From positions 3,534,320-3,598,319 of the forward strand of contig NZ_AP022871.1 of the NCBI RefSeq assembly GCF_011764565.1: DNA of 64,000 nt. Direction: 5' to 3'. The position numbers and the translations under genes were made by a program. The DNA comes from Phytohabitans suffuscus. Its GTDB lineage: Bacteria; Actinomycetota; Actinomycetes; Mycobacteriales; Micromonosporaceae. Below, piece after piece: positions 46,414 through 56,709 of the stretch. The notes under the pieces are model-generated. The model saw nothing but the letters and a program-made list of their open reading frames with translations. It was not told the DNA's origin and did not search any database. The first letter of the stretch is position 1. Each line of letters opens with the position of its first letter.

Positions 46414-47492
46414 TCAGCGCTCGACGTCGCCCTTGATGAAGGCCTCGACCGCCGCGTGCGCCTCGTGGTCGGCGTACTGGATCGGCGGGCTCTTCATGAA
46501 GTACGACGACGCCGACAGGATCGGGCCGCCGATGCCGCGGTCCTTGGCGATCTTCGCGGCGCGCAGCGCGTCGATGATGACGCCCGCCGAGTTGGGCGAG
46601 TCCCAGACCTCGAGCTTGAGCTCGGCGTTGAGCGGCGTGTCGCCGAACGACTTGCCCTCCAGCCGGATGTACGCCCACTTGCGGTCGTCGAGCCACGGCA
46701 CGTGGTCGGACGGTCCGATGTGCACGTCGGACTTGACCATCTCGTGCGGCACCTGGGAGGTCACCGACTGCGTCTTGGAGATCTTCTTCGAGACGAGGCG
46801 GCTGCGCTCCAGCATGTTCATGAAGTCCATGTTGCCGCCGAAGTTCAGCTGGTACGTGCGGAGCAGCTCGACGCCGCGGTCTTCGAAGAGCTTGGCCAGC
46901 GCGCGGTGCACGATCGTGGCGCCCACCTGGCTCTTGATGTCGTCGCCGACGATCGGCAGGCCCGCGTCCTCGAACTTCTTGGCCCACACCGGGTCGGAGG
47001 CGATGAACACCGGGAGCGCGTTGACGAAGGCGCAGCCCGCGTCGATCGCCGCCTGGGCGTAGAACTTGTCGGCCTGCTCGGAGCCGACCGGCAGGTACGA
47101 CACGACGACGTCGACCCGCGCGTCGCGCAGCGCCTCGACGACGTCGACCGGCGACTCGTCCGACTCCTCGATGATCTCGCGGTAGTACTGGCCCAGGCCG
47201 TCGAAGGTCGGGCCACGCTGCACCTGCACACCGGTGGGCGGCACGTCGCACAGCTTGATCGTGTTGTTTTCGCTGGCGACGATCGCTTCAGCGAGGTCTC
47301 GACCCACCTTCTTGGCGTCCACGTCGAACGCCGCGACGAACTCCACGTCAGAGACGTGGTAGTCGCCGAAGGTGACGTGCATGAGACCCGGGACGCGGTC
47401 GGTGGGTTGGCGTTGCGGTAGAACTCAACGCCCTGCACCAGTGACGAGGCGCAGTTTCCGACACCGACGATGGCCACGCGTACGGAGCCCAT
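46414..47492 (-). CDS. ino1: Myo-inositol-1-phosphate synthase, with one frame break
   Basis: Converts glucose 6-phosphate to inositol 1-phosphate, the first step to phosphatidylinositol, mycothiol and related actinobacterial lipids. The N-terminus [20 protein letters not shown] is the NAD-binding start; the frame then changes in NANP and resumes at [20 protein letters not shown]. One extra G in the three-G run 47404-47406 joins them into 359 residues, the usual length of the short prokaryotic type. The active-site region [15 protein letters not shown] and [15 protein letters not shown] are intact. GGAGG lies 9 bases before the ATG. padR is 23 bases upstream. Confidence 0.95.
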
Positions 47493-47515
47493 CGCGTTTG
47501 CCTCCTTCTTGTTCA

Positions 47516-48166
47516 TCACGGCCGCTCCGGCATGTTCCTGGTAGACCCAGGCCTGGTGGATCCAGGCGGAGGCGGGCTGTCTTCTTCTGGTGGGCTGCCG
47601 GTGGGCCGCCCTTCCGGTGCTCGGCCGGAGCGCTCGTTGGCGATGAGCTCCTCCAGCCAGCGGACCTCGCGCTCGCAGGCGTCGAGGCCGTGTCGCTGCA
47701 ACTCCAGCGTGTAGGCGTCGAGCCGCTCGGTCGCGCGGGCCAGCACGTCACGCAGGCCCTCCCGGCGCTCCTCCACCTTGCGGCGGCGCCCCTCGAGGAT
47801 GCGTAGCCGGGTGGCGCGGTCGGTGCGGGCGAAGAACGCGAAGTGGACGCCGAAGCCGGCGTCGTCGTACGTCTCCGGCCCGGCCTGTGCGAGCAGCTCG
47901 GCGAAGCGCTCCTTGCCTTCCGCTGTGATCTTGTAAACAATGCGACCCCGGCGGGATGTCAGCGGCGGGACCTCTTCGGCGCCCACGGCCGCCTCACCCG
48001 CTTCGGTGATCCAGCCGGCGCCCTGCAGCCTCCGCAACGTGGGGTACAGGGTGCCGTAGCTGATCGCCGCCCGGATCGCGCCGAGCTTTGTGGCGAGCTC
48101 TTTGCGCAGCTCATAGCCATGCATCGAAGACTCCTGCAGCAGGCCGAGGATGGCGAGCTCGAGCAC
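47516..48166 (-). CDS. PadR-family transcriptional regulator
   Basis: A 216-residue regulator. The N-terminal winged helix starts MLELAILGLLQESSMHGYEL and includes SYGTLYPTLRRLQGAGWI and the wing GRIVYKITAEGKER. A C-terminal coiled segment for dimerisation (ILEGRRRKVEERREGLRDVL) and a Pro/Ser/Gly-rich tail follow. It directly precedes ino1 in the same direction, as in mycobacteria (Rv0047c-ino1). An inverted repeat 44-66 bases upstream suits autoregulation and control of inositol synthesis. Confidence 0.92.
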   Translation of the reverse strand: MLELAILGLLQESSMHGYELRKELATKLGAIRAAISYGTLYPTLRRLQGAGWITEAGEAAVGAEEVPPLTSRRGRIVYKITAEGKERFAELLAQAGPETYDDAGFGVHFAFFARTDRATRLRILEGRRRKVEERREGLRDVLARATERLDAYTLELQRHGLDACEREVRWLEELIANERSGRAPEGRPTGSPPEEDSPPPPGSTRPGSTRNMPERP

Positions 48167-48209
48167 GTTCCATCCTCCTTACCCGCTGGTGGACTTGCGT
48201 TAACCCGGG

Positions 48210-48232
48210 CGATGTATCGCCCCGATACATCG
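48210..48232. promoter_or_regulatory. Probable PadR operator
   Basis: CGATGTATCG (48210-48219) and CGATACATCG (48223-48232) form a perfect 10-bp inverted repeat with a 3-base spacer. It contains the ATGT/ACAT half-sites typical of PadR operators. Confidence 0.8.
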
Positions 48233-48359
48233 CACGGTAGCTCGGAGGTGGCCGGAGGGCAAACATCAAAATCGACCCGCATGCTTCGAAGTGAGTTGGT
48301 CTGGTAGCGGAAAGTGACGGTTGTCGCCTCCTCGCCCGGAACCGCGTACCCTCGTGCGC

Positions 48360-48839
48360 ATGCGCACGCAGCGGCAGGTTGTCGACTACTCGCTTCGGAG
48401 GCGAGCGCTGCTGCGTGATGTCTTTTCCGGCCGCCTGGGGACGTACGAGGTCTGTGACGCGTCTCCCTACCTGAAGAACGCCGCCCGCTTCCACGGCGAG
48501 CCGACCGATCGGCGCTGCCCGATCTGCCGCCGGGAAAATCTGACGCTCGTCCACTACATTTACGGCGATGAGCTGAAGCAGTCGGCCGGACAGGCGCGCA
48601 CCCGCACTGAGTTGCCGGTGCTGGCGATGACGTTCCGTGAGTTCCAGGTGTACGTGGTGGAGGTCTGCCGCGCCTGCGACTGGAACCATCTCGTCGAGCA
48701 GTTCCTGCTCGGCCGCGACGGGCTGACCGATGAGCCCGGCGTTGAGGCGGCAGCTGCCGTCGGCTCATCCACTTCAGGTTCATCCGCTACCGGCGTTGGG
48801 GCGCCGGCGACCAAACGAAGGCGAGAGGCCCGACGGTGA
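48360..48839 (+). CDS. DUF5318 family protein
   Basis: A 159-residue protein conserved next to the ino1-ponA interval of Actinobacteria (Rv0049-like). It starts MRTQRQVVDYSLRRRALLRD and has two CxxC pairs (RCPICRRENL and VEVCRACDWN), a probable zinc site, with a HYIYGDELKQSAGQ segment between them. The tail after residue 125 is Ser/Ala/Thr-rich. The gene diverges from padR, with the PadR operator in between. Function unknown. Confidence 0.8.
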   Translation: MRTQRQVVDYSLRRRALLRDVFSGRLGTYEVCDASPYLKNAARFHGEPTDRRCPICRRENLTLVHYIYGDELKQSAGQARTRTELPVLAMTFREFQVYVVEVCRACDWNHLVEQFLLGRDGLTDEPGVEAAAAVGSSTSGSSATGVGAPATKRRREARR

Positions 48840-49036
48840 CCGACGCTTGCCCGAACGACGGGGTGGAGGACCCGAAGTGGCGGGGCAAGCAATCACTCGT
48901 TAATCGGATAAGTCCGAATTTGTCGGGCGAAGCCTTGCCGAGCCATGTGGCTTGGCTGGCGTCAGTAGGTGTCCTAACTCACCGCAACCCGGTGGCATCG
49001 CAGTCGCGTGCCACCGCGACCGGCAGGGTGTGACGA
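48840..49036. other. Intergenic region before the PBP gene
   Basis: A 197-base gap containing the palindrome TCGGA-TAAG-TCCGA (48904-48917), which may be an operator for the penicillin-binding protein gene. A 65-codon frame beginning with a GTG that overlaps the previous stop loses its codon bias after about 18 codons and is not called. Confidence 0.45.
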
Positions 49037-52033
49037 ATGAACTCGTACGACGACCCTAGTTCCGCGCGCGGTCGGGCCGATGTTCCAGGCCCGTCCGACG
49101 ACTACGGCGCCCCCCGCGCTCGTGGGTCGGCACGCGGCGGCTCCGAGGGTGGCTGGTCCCGCAGCGGCGACGGGTACGGCTCGTCGCCGGCTCCCCGTCC
49201 CACATCGGGCCGTGCGCCCGCGGGTTCGGGACGGGCATCGGTCGGCTCCTCGTCGGGCCGAGCCTCGGTAGGCGCATCGCCCGGGCGGGCCTCCGCCGGC
49301 CGGGCATCGGTTGGTTCGGCTTCACCCGGCTCGGCCTCCCCAGGCTCGGCCGGGCGGGCGTCCGTCGGCGCTGCCGGCGGCCGGGCGACGGTCGGCCGCG
49401 CCTCGGTCCGTCCGGTCTCGCCGGCCGGGCCGGAGTTCGGCCGCCCCGACGTGCTGGAAGGTCCCGGTGGACCGAGCGGGCCGACCGGCCCCGGCCGCCG
49501 GGCGGCCAGGGGCGGCAAGGGCAAGGGCGACCCGGCGGCGATCAAGCGGGCCAAGCGGCGCAAGCGGATCAACTGGATCGTCGCCGCGTTCGCGGTCGTG
49601 GTGATGATGGCCGGCGCCGGCGTGGTCGGGCTGACCTGGTTCTACGACGACGTGCCGGCCTACGACACGAGCGAGCTGCAGGCGACCACGATCGTCTACG
49701 CCGACGGCAAGACCGAGCTGGCCAAGCTCGGCGAGGTCAACCGCACGCTCGTGCCGGCCGAAAAGATCTCCCCCGTGGTCAAGAACGCGGTGATGGCCGC
49801 CGAGGACAAGAACTTCCTCGACCACGAGGGCATCGACCTCAAGGGCATCGCCCGCGCCGCGTGGAACAACTTCTCCGGTGGCGACACCCAGGGCGCGTCG
49901 ACGATCACCCAGCAGTACGCGCGGCACGCGGCCGATCTCAGCGGCATCAACTACAACCGCAAGATCCGCGAAGCGGTGCTGGCGCGCAAGCTGGAGCAGG
50001 ACCTCACCAAGGACGAGATCCTCGGCTACTACCTCAACGCGATCTACTACGGCCGGGGCGCCAACGGCGTCGAGGCCGCCGCCCAGATGTACTTCCGCAA
50101 GTCGGTGCTGGTGCAGCCCGGCCAGAAGGGTGCGCTCACCAAGGAAGAGGCCGCCGTCCTCGCCGCGGTGATCAAGCAGCCGGAGCCGGATCCGAGCACC
50201 GGGCACAAGGGCTACGACCCGCAGGTCAACCCGACGGCGGCCAAGGACCGGTGGAACTACACCCTCGGCAACATGGTCGAAAAGGGCTGGATGACCGCCG
50301 AGGAGCGGGCCAAGTCCGTCTACCCGGACAAGACGCTGCAGAAGTACGACCCGAAGAAGTGCAACATCGGCTGCGGCATCGACAAGCCGACCGGCAACGT
50401 CGTCAACTACGTCCGCGACGAGCTGAACGCGATGGGCATCCCGCCGGAGGAGTGGAAGCGGGGCGGCTACCGGATCACGACGACGATCAACCCGCAGGCG
50501 CAGAAGTCGGCGGAGGAGGCGACCCGCTGGGCGTCGAAGACCTCGCCGATGAACAAGCTGCCCAAGCACTACAAGGCGGCCCTGGTCGCGATCGACCCGA
50601 GCAACGGCCGGGTGCTCGCGTACTACGGCGGTGAGAACGGCACCGGTTACGACTACGCCGGCCTCAACGACGGCGGAAACTCGGGCGGTCACGCGCCGGG
50701 TTCGACGTTCAAGATCTACACCCTGGCGGCGGCCCTCCGGGAGAACATCCCGATGGACTCGCGCTGGGACGCGCTCAAGGACGACGACAACGGGCGGAAG
50801 ATCTCGAACGCGGGCCGCGACGCCGGCGACATCAGGTGCGGTAAGGGTTGCACGCTCGAGCAGTCGACGATCTCGTCGTACAACGTCCCGTTCTACTGGA
50901 TCGCCGACGGGATCGGGCCGGACAAGGTGGTCGCCGCCGCGCGGGACGCCGGTGTCCGCACCATGTTCGACACCAACAAGGGCAAGCCGCACAACCTGAT
51001 GCAGACCGACCCGAAGAAGCTGGCGCCGGCGGAGTTCGACAACGAGGTGGCGTTCGGGCAGTACCCGATCACGGTGCTCGACCACGCCAACGGCGTCGCG
51101 ACCCTTGCCAACCGCGGGGTCTACAACAAGGCCCACTTCATCATGTCGGTGGAGAAGCGCGACGCGAACGGCAAGTTCGTCAAGATCGCTGGTAAGGGCG
51201 AAAAGCTCGACCCGCAGGTGAAGTTCGAGGCCAACCAGATCGACGACATCAACGCCGTACTCCAGAAGATCCCGGACAACATCAGCAAGGATCTGAAGGA
51301 GGGCCGTCCGGCCACCGGCAAGACCGGCACCTGGGAGCTCAACCAGGAGCGCAGCGACAACGGTGACGCCTGGATGGTCGGCGCGACGCCGCAGGTGGCG
51401 GCCGCGGTCTGGGTCGGCACCGAGGGCAAGCGGCGGGCGATCCAGGAGGCCGGCGGCAAGAAGATGTCGGGCTCCGGCACGCCGGCGTCGATCTGGGAAA
51501 TGTTCATGGACCTGGTGCACTCCAGGCTCAACTTGAAGATCGAGCGGTTCGAGGACCGCAAGAACACCGGCGACCCGGACAGCCCTTACCCGAACGGCCA
51601 GTCGCCCCCGCCACCGAGCCAGGCACCGCCGCAGGGCAACGAGTGTGGTCTGCTGCCCGACATCCTGTGCCCGGGCCGCAACCGTGGCGGCGACGGTAAC
51701 CGCAACGGAGACGGCAACCAGGGGCCGAACACCACACCGACCTCGGCTCCACCACAGCAAAACCCGTTACCAGGGAGGGCGGAGGCGGCTAGGGCCTGTA
51801 TCAAATTCCTTGCCGGGCTGCGCCGGGCCCAGGTGGCGCCATGCGGCGTCGGGCGTAAGGCCGCATACAACACCGGTATGCGACCTTGCGCCCGCCACCA
51901 CCTGACGCCATCTGGACTCCGGCTCGCACCGACAAACTCTTTGATACAGGCCCTAGCCCGACCGGTACCGACTCGACGATTGCTGGGATCCGCGCGGGCA
52001 TACCGCGCGGATCCCGCCTTTCATAGGGCATGA
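49037..52033 (+). CDS. ponA: Bifunctional penicillin-binding protein (transglycosylase/transpeptidase, PonA type)
   Basis: Class A PBP that polymerises lipid II and cross-links peptides. A 180-residue Gly/Ser/Ala/Arg-rich cytoplasmic N-terminus (RASVGSSSGRASVGAS repeats) is followed by one transmembrane helix (WIVAAFAVVVMMAGAGVVGL). The GT51 domain has AAEDKNFLDHEGIDLKG and ASTITQQYAR. The transpeptidase has the SxxK motif in APGSTFKIYT, SSYN and ATGKTGTWE. A Pro/Gly/Asn-rich tail follows. The ORF runs on for about 80 codons through a MITE-like element (51789 on); the native end is probably the TAG inside CTAG at 51789-51792, reached if one G/C-run error in the tail is corrected. Confidence 0.92.
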   Translation: MNSYDDPSSARGRADVPGPSDDYGAPRARGSARGGSEGGWSRSGDGYGSSPAPRPTSGRAPAGSGRASVGSSSGRASVGASPGRASAGRASVGSASPGSASPGSAGRASVGAAGGRATVGRASVRPVSPAGPEFGRPDVLEGPGGPSGPTGPGRRAARGGKGKGDPAAIKRAKRRKRINWIVAAFAVVVMMAGAGVVGLTWFYDDVPAYDTSELQATTIVYADGKTELAKLGEVNRTLVPAEKISPVVKNAVMAAEDKNFLDHEGIDLKGIARAAWNNFSGGDTQGASTITQQYARHAADLSGINYNRKIREAVLARKLEQDLTKDEILGYYLNAIYYGRGANGVEAAAQMYFRKSVLVQPGQKGALTKEEAAVLAAVIKQPEPDPSTGHKGYDPQVNPTAAKDRWNYTLGNMVEKGWMTAEERAKSVYPDKTLQKYDPKKCNIGCGIDKPTGNVVNYVRDELNAMGIPPEEWKRGGYRITTTINPQAQKSAEEATRWASKTSPMNKLPKHYKAALVAIDPSNGRVLAYYGGENGTGYDYAGLNDGGNSGGHAPGSTFKIYTLAAALRENIPMDSRWDALKDDDNGRKISNAGRDAGDIRCGKGCTLEQSTISSYNVPFYWIADGIGPDKVVAAARDAGVRTMFDTNKGKPHNLMQTDPKKLAPAEFDNEVAFGQYPITVLDHANGVATLANRGVYNKAHFIMSVEKRDANGKFVKIAGKGEKLDPQVKFEANQIDDINAVLQKIPDNISKDLKEGRPATGKTGTWELNQERSDNGDAWMVGATPQVAAAVWVGTEGKRRAIQEAGGKKMSGSGTPASIWEMFMDLVHSRLNLKIERFEDRKNTGDPDSPYPNGQSPPPPSQAPPQGNECGLLPDILCPGRNRGGDGNRNGDGNQGPNTTPTSAPPQQNPLPGRAEAARACIKFLAGLRRAQVAPCGVGRKAAYNTGMRPCARHHLTPSGLRLAPTNSLIQALARPVPTRRLLGSARAYRADPAFHRA
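51789..51956. mobile_element. 168-bp MITE-like element with perfect 17-bp terminal inverted repeats
   Basis: CTAGGGCCTGTATCAAA (51789-51805) is exactly mirrored by TTTGATACAGGCCCTAG (51940-51956). If CTAG is a 4-bp target duplication, the element is GGCCTGTATCAAA-ended. An inner inverted pair (GGGCGTAAGGCCGCATAC against GTATGCGACCTTGCGCCC) lets the whole unit fold as one hairpin. It encodes no transposase. GGGCCTGTATCA-type ends are seen in IS5/IS427-like elements, so a trans-acting transposase of that type is likely. It lies at the 3' end of the PBP frame. Confidence 0.85.
51985..52015 (+). terminator. Terminator after the PBP gene
   Basis: GGGATCCGCGCGG (51985-51997) pairs with CCGCGCGGATCCC (52003-52015) through a 5-base loop, followed by GCCTTT. 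It lies beyond the MITE. Confidence 0.85.
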
Positions 52034-52042
52034 TGCCTCTTT

Positions 52043-53575
52043 ATGAGCGAGCGGACGCCTGGCATCGATGGATCTGAACCTGTGGATCATCCGGCCAAGT
52101 CGGACGGCTTCGTCCGCGGGCTCTCCGAGGCGATCGGCGGACCGATCGGCGAGCACGCCGCGGGCCAAGACAAGCCGCAGGCGCAGTGGGGCGGGCGCTT
52201 CTGGACCGCCACCCGCATCGTCATCGCGCTGACCTGCCTCACGCTCGCCCTGCACTGGGTGCAGAAGTCCCCGTGCCGTGACGGCGCCTGGGCCGACCAC
52301 ATCCAGTACACGCGCTTCTGCTACACCGACGTGCTCGCGCTCTACTACGCCGAAGGGCTCAACGAGGGCAAGGTCCCGTACCGCGACCACCCGGTCGAGT
52401 ACCCGGTGCTCACCGGCTACTTCATGGGCGTGCTCGGTCTGCCGGTGCACGCGCTCGGCGAGAGCCGGCCCGAGCTCAACCAGGCGCTGTGGTTCTACGA
52501 CGCCAACGCGCTTGTGCTGGGAGCACTCGCGATCGCGACGGTCGCCGCGATCCTGGCCGTACGGCGACGACGACCCTGGGACGCGGCGATGTTCGCCCTC
52601 TCCCCCGCCCTGTTCGTCACCGCGACGGTCAACTGGGACTTCCTCGCGATCGGGTTGGCCGCCTTCGGCATGTACGCTTGGGCCAAACGACATCCCGCGG
52701 CGGCGGGCATCCTGCTGGGGCTCGCCGGAGCGGCGAAGATGTGGCCGCTGTTCATCCTCGGGCCGATCCTGGTGCTCGGCCTGCGCACCGAGCGTCTCAG
52801 ACAGGCGTTGCTGGCCACCGGCACCGCGCTCGTCACGCTGGTCGCGGTCAACCTGCCGGCCGCGATCCCGTACCGGGAAAACTGGGACCGGTTCTTCGAG
52901 CTCAACACCGAGCGCCCGATCGACTGGGGCACTCTGTGGTATATCGGTCGATATCTGGACGGCAAGTGGAATTCGGGCGCACCCGGTGACAGCGGCCCGT
53001 TCCAGTGGCTCAGCAACAACGTCCCGACGCTCAACTACCTCACGTACGCACTGTTCGCGCTCTGCTGCCTCGGCGTCGCGGCGCTGGCCCTCTTCGCGCC
53101 CCGCAAGCCCCGGCTCGCCGCGCTGGCGTTCCTGGTCGTGGCCTCGTTCCTGATCTTCAGCAAGGTCTGGTCACAGCAGTACGTGCTGTGGCTGCTGCCG
53201 CTCGCCGTGCTGGCCCGCCCACGCTGGGGCGCCTTCCTCGCCTGGCAGGTCGCCGAGGTGCTGTACTTCGTCTCGTTCTACGGCGAGCTGCTCGGCGCCT
53301 CCGACAAGCAGGTCTTCCCGGAGGGTGTCTTCGTGCTCGCGGCCACGCTGCGCCTGGTCACCGTCTCCGTCCTTTGTGGACTGATCGTGCGCGACATCCT
53401 GCGACCGGAGCGCGACCCGGTCCGGCAGACGTACGACGACGACCCGGACGGCGGCATCTTCGACGGCGCCGCCGACGCTCCATGGCTGGTGCGCTGGCGC
53501 GAGCGCGCGGCGCGCCGGGACGGCGCCCCACCCTCGGACGTGCCGCCGCAGGACCGTGAGCCCGTGACGGTCTGA
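52043..53575 (+). CDS. Polytopic glycosyltransferase of the GT87/GT-C type (Rv0051-like)
   Basis: A 510-residue integral membrane protein with about ten helices, a 60-residue polar N-terminus and a 75-residue acidic cytoplasmic C-terminus. The first loop has YRDHPVEYPVLTGYF, the DxE/HPVEYP pattern near the catalytic site of polyprenyl-phosphomannose-dependent mannosyltransferases. LGLAGAAKMWPLFILGPILV and FSKVWSQQYVLWLLPLAVLA are typical GT87 segments. The position after ponA matches Rv0051. The sugar and acceptor are unknown; cell-envelope glycan or lipoglycan is likely. Confidence 0.8.
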   Translation: MSERTPGIDGSEPVDHPAKSDGFVRGLSEAIGGPIGEHAAGQDKPQAQWGGRFWTATRIVIALTCLTLALHWVQKSPCRDGAWADHIQYTRFCYTDVLALYYAEGLNEGKVPYRDHPVEYPVLTGYFMGVLGLPVHALGESRPELNQALWFYDANALVLGALAIATVAAILAVRRRRPWDAAMFALSPALFVTATVNWDFLAIGLAAFGMYAWAKRHPAAAGILLGLAGAAKMWPLFILGPILVLGLRTERLRQALLATGTALVTLVAVNLPAAIPYRENWDRFFELNTERPIDWGTLWYIGRYLDGKWNSGAPGDSGPFQWLSNNVPTLNYLTYALFALCCLGVAALALFAPRKPRLAALAFLVVASFLIFSKVWSQQYVLWLLPLAVLARPRWGAFLAWQVAEVLYFVSFYGELLGASDKQVFPEGVFVLAATLRLVTVSVLCGLIVRDILRPERDPVRQTYDDDPDGGIFDGAADAPWLVRWRERAARRDGAPPSDVPPQDREPVTV

Positions 53576-53612
53576 TCCCCGGCCGTCGCCCGGACCGCGG
53601 ACGGCGGCTGGC

Positions 53613-55921
53613 TCAGAGGCGGTACACGATCGTGTCGCCGATCTCCTCGCGCTGGATGCCGAGCGTGTCGACCGGCAGGTCGACGGCGGCCTGCCACGGC
53701 GTACCGGTGAGCGCGTTGCGGAGCAGCACGACCGTCTTGACGCCCAGCTCGCGCAGGTAGTCGACGCTCGCCTGGTCGGGGAACGTCTCCACCGCCTCCC
53801 GCGTGCGCTCCTGCCGCACCGGCGTGAACCCGCTGCCGCCGTTGACCACGGGCTGGAAGCGCGTGGTCGACCAGAGCATCACGCTCTGCTCGTACGTGAG
53901 GTTGAAGGGCAGCACGACGATCGGCCCGGGGTCGGTCCGCATCACCTCCGGCTGCTGGGGCACGACCGGATGCGGCGTGGTGTTGAGGCCCTCGACCAGG
54001 ACCAGCAGCAACGGGACGAGGGTGACGAGCCGGAGCAGGACTCCCGGCCGTGTCGTGACCCGGGTGGCGGCGATGTCGTTGACCCGGGCCACGAGCGCGC
54101 TCACCGCGCCGGCCGCGAGGATGCCCAGCAGCAGGGTGGTCCACAGCATGAGCCGGCCCGGCGTGCGCAGGCCGTCCCAACCCGGCAGGTAGTCGAAGAG
54201 CGGCAGGTAGGTGTACTTGCCGCCGAAGAAGTTGGGTCCCATCGCGAGGATCGCGGTGACCAGGGTGCCGGCGAGGAGCAGGAGCCGGTGGTGCAGCTTC
54301 CAGATCGAGAAGAAGAGACCGGCGAGGGCGAGCGCGTACAGGACATATCCCGGCAGGATGGCCATCTCAGGCGGCCAGCGCATGCCCTCACGCACGCTCT
54401 CGTGCAGGTTGCCCCAGATCAGTGACTCGGGCGGCGCGGTGAAGAAGCCGCTCGGCGGCGGGAGTACGCCTCCAGGTCTTCGACCCGGCGGGTCGCCTCG
54501 GGGTGCTGGTATGCCACCTCGAAGTAGACCAGGGCGAGCAGCAGGCCGGTCGCCGCGAAGATCAGGCCGCCGACGAGGTCGGCGATCACGAGGCGCGCAC
54601 CCCAGGGCCGGGGAACCCGCCAGTCGCGCACCCGCCGCCCGACGCGGAGCGCGATCGTCACGACCGCGATGATCCCGAGCACGTACGCGAACACCAGGCC
54701 GATGCCGAAGCCGAGGGTGATCTGCCAAGCCGCCACGAGCCACCCGGCGAACGCCCAGCCCGCGTGCCGGCGCTCCGGGCGGAACCCGTGTGTCAGCGAC
54801 CAGCCGTGCCCGCGGGCCAGCATCGCCAGCGCCAGCGGGATCCCGCCGTTCGAGACGATGTGCAGGTGGCCGGCCTGCGCCAGCATCCAGGGCGCGTACG
54901 TGTAGGCGGCACCGGCCACGATCGCCCCGGTGCGGCCCGCGCCGAGCTGGCGGACCAGCGCGTACGCCCCGAGGGTCGCGAGCGCGTGGGCCAGCACGAA
55001 GATGATGTTGTAGCGGAGGATCGCCGCCGCCGGGCCGTCGCCGATCATGCCGGCGGGCGCGTATCCGAGCAGGGTGTCGGAGAACGCGAAGCTGAGCCGC
55101 TCCGGGAAGAAGGTGTTGGAGTTCCACAGCTGGCTCGGGTCGCTGAGCAGGATGTGGCCGCTCCAGGCCATCTGCCATGCCTGCAACGCCGGGTCGTGGA
55201 AGTCCTGCGGGAGCGTGTGCAGCGGGTAGCGCAGGGTGGGCCAGGTCATCAGCACCGCGAGCACGACCGAGCCGAGGCTCGCGAGCGTCCACTCGTGGAT
55301 CAGGAAGTGGCCCACCGCCCGGCCGACCCGCCCGAGCCGCGTGGGTGCCCGCTCGGGCTCGGGCGAGAACGCCTCGAACGGATCGCGCGGCGGCTCCTCC
55401 GGCACCTTGACCTCATCGATCTTGGTGTCGTCGGCCTTGGTTTCGCCGCTCTTGGTCTCGCTGGTCTTGGTTTCGCCGTTCTTGGCCTCGTCCGTCTTGG
55501 CCTCGTCCGTCTTGGGCTCTTCGGCCTCGGTCTTCGCGTCGCCGCCGCCCTCGGCCTCTTTGCCGGACGGGGTGTCTCTGCCCTCGTCAGCGGCCGGCGC
55601 GTCCTTCGCCTCCGCGCGGGCGGTCACGTCCGTGGCGGCCGGGTCCGCGTCCACACTGGCCGGACCCGGACCCGGACCCGGACCCGGATCCGCGGCGGGC
55701 GAGGCGGCGTCCGACCTGGCGGGAGTCTCGTCGGCCGGCTTGGTGTCCGCCCCGGCCTCGCGACTCTCGCCGACCTTGGCGGTCTCGGCCACCTTGGCGG
55801 TCTTGGCGGTCTCGGTCGCCTTGGCGGTCTCGGCAGTCTTGGAATCGTCGACCGCGGTGGGCGTGCTCGACTCCGGAACCGTCGGATCGTCGCTGACGAC
55901 CTGCGGCTGCTCCGTACTCAT
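53613..55921 (-). CDS. Large membrane protein (GT-C/YfhO-like) with repetitive N-terminus and one frame break
   Basis: A protein of 769 residues after adding one C to the three-base run complementary to 54460-54462, joining RRVEDLEAYS to PPPSGFFTAPPES. The first 215 residues are cytoplasmic repeats of Lys, Thr, Ala, Glu and Asp (KTAETAKATETAKTAK; EAKTDEAKNGETK). About ten transmembrane helices follow, and a C-terminal extracellular domain (VLPFNLTYEQSVMLWST, RELGVKTVVLLRNA). PLHTLPQDFHDPALQAWQMAWSG resembles the first periplasmic loop of membrane glycosyltransferases. It converges on the GT87 gene and starts 11 bases after nfo. Confidence 0.75.
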
Positions 55922-55932
55922 CGAATGGGTCC

Positions 55933-56709
55933 CTATCGGCCGACTCGGTCACGCAGGAAGGTGATGTCGGCGGCCTGGCCCTCCACACCGCCTGGCGTCT
56001 CCACCACGACCGGTGCGCCCGCCGCGCGCACCACGGCCACGACAAGCTCAGGGTCGATCCGGCCGCTGCCCAGGTTGTCGTGGCGATCTCGCCCGGAGTC
56101 GAAGTCGTCCTTGGAGTCGTTGGCGTGGATCAGGTCGATCCGCCCGGTGATCGCCTTGATCCGGTCGACCGCCGTGAGCAGGTCTTCTCCGCCGGCGTGC
56201 GCGTGGCAGGTGTCGAGGCAGAAGCCGGGCTCGTACTCCCCGATCGCGTCCCACAGCCGGGCCAGCGCGTCGAAGCGGCGGGCGCAGGCGTTGTCACCGC
56301 CGGCCGTGTTTTCGATCAGGACCGGGGTGGCGAAGCCGCCCGCCTTCGCCGCGTACTCGAATGCCTTGCGCCAGTTGTCGAAGCCGGTGGCGATGTCTTC
56401 GACCTTCTCGACGTGTCCACCGTGGACGATGATGCCCTTGGCCCCGACGGCGGCCGCGCCCGCCGCGTGGGTCATCAGTAGCTTGCGGCTAGGGATGCGG
56501 ATGCGGTTGTTGAGCGTCGCCACATTGATCCGGTAGGGCGCGTGGATGTAGACGTCGACGCCGGAGGCGCGCAGTGCCTCGGCGTCGTCACGGGGTGCCG
56601 GATCCTTCCACGCCTGGGGATCGGTGAGGAAGAACTGCACCGTGTCGGCGTCGCGGGCGGTCGCGGCGCCCAGCGGGTCGGTCGAGTCGACGTGGGCTCC
56701 GATACGCAT
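55933..56709 (-). CDS. nfo: Endonuclease IV-type AP endonuclease
   Basis: A 258-residue TIM-barrel enzyme that incises DNA 5' to abasic sites. It starts [20 protein letters not shown] and has [50 protein letters not shown] and [20 protein letters not shown]. The His, Asp and Glu ligands for three zinc ions are present. The ATG at 56709 is the conserved start; 21 further in-frame codons upstream are not. It is the first gene of a probable two-gene unit. Confidence 0.93.
   Translation of the reverse strand: MRIGAHVDSTDPLGAATARDADTVQFFLTDPQAWKDPAPRDDAEALRASGVDVYIHAPYRINVATLNNRIRIPSRKLLMTHAAGAAAVGAKGIIVHGGHVEKVEDIATGFDNWRKAFEYAAKAGGFATPVLIENTAGGDNACARRFDALARLWDAIGEYEPGFCLDTCHAHAGGEDLLTAVDRIKAITGRIDLIHANDSKDDFDSGRDRHDNLGSGRIDPELVVAVVRAAGAPVVVETPGGVEGQAADITFLRDRVGR

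Noticed and set aside
48836..49033. 65-codon frame overlapping the DUF5318 stop (GTGA)
   Set aside because: Codon bias disappears after about 18 codons and the remainder looks like promoter DNA of the PBP gene.
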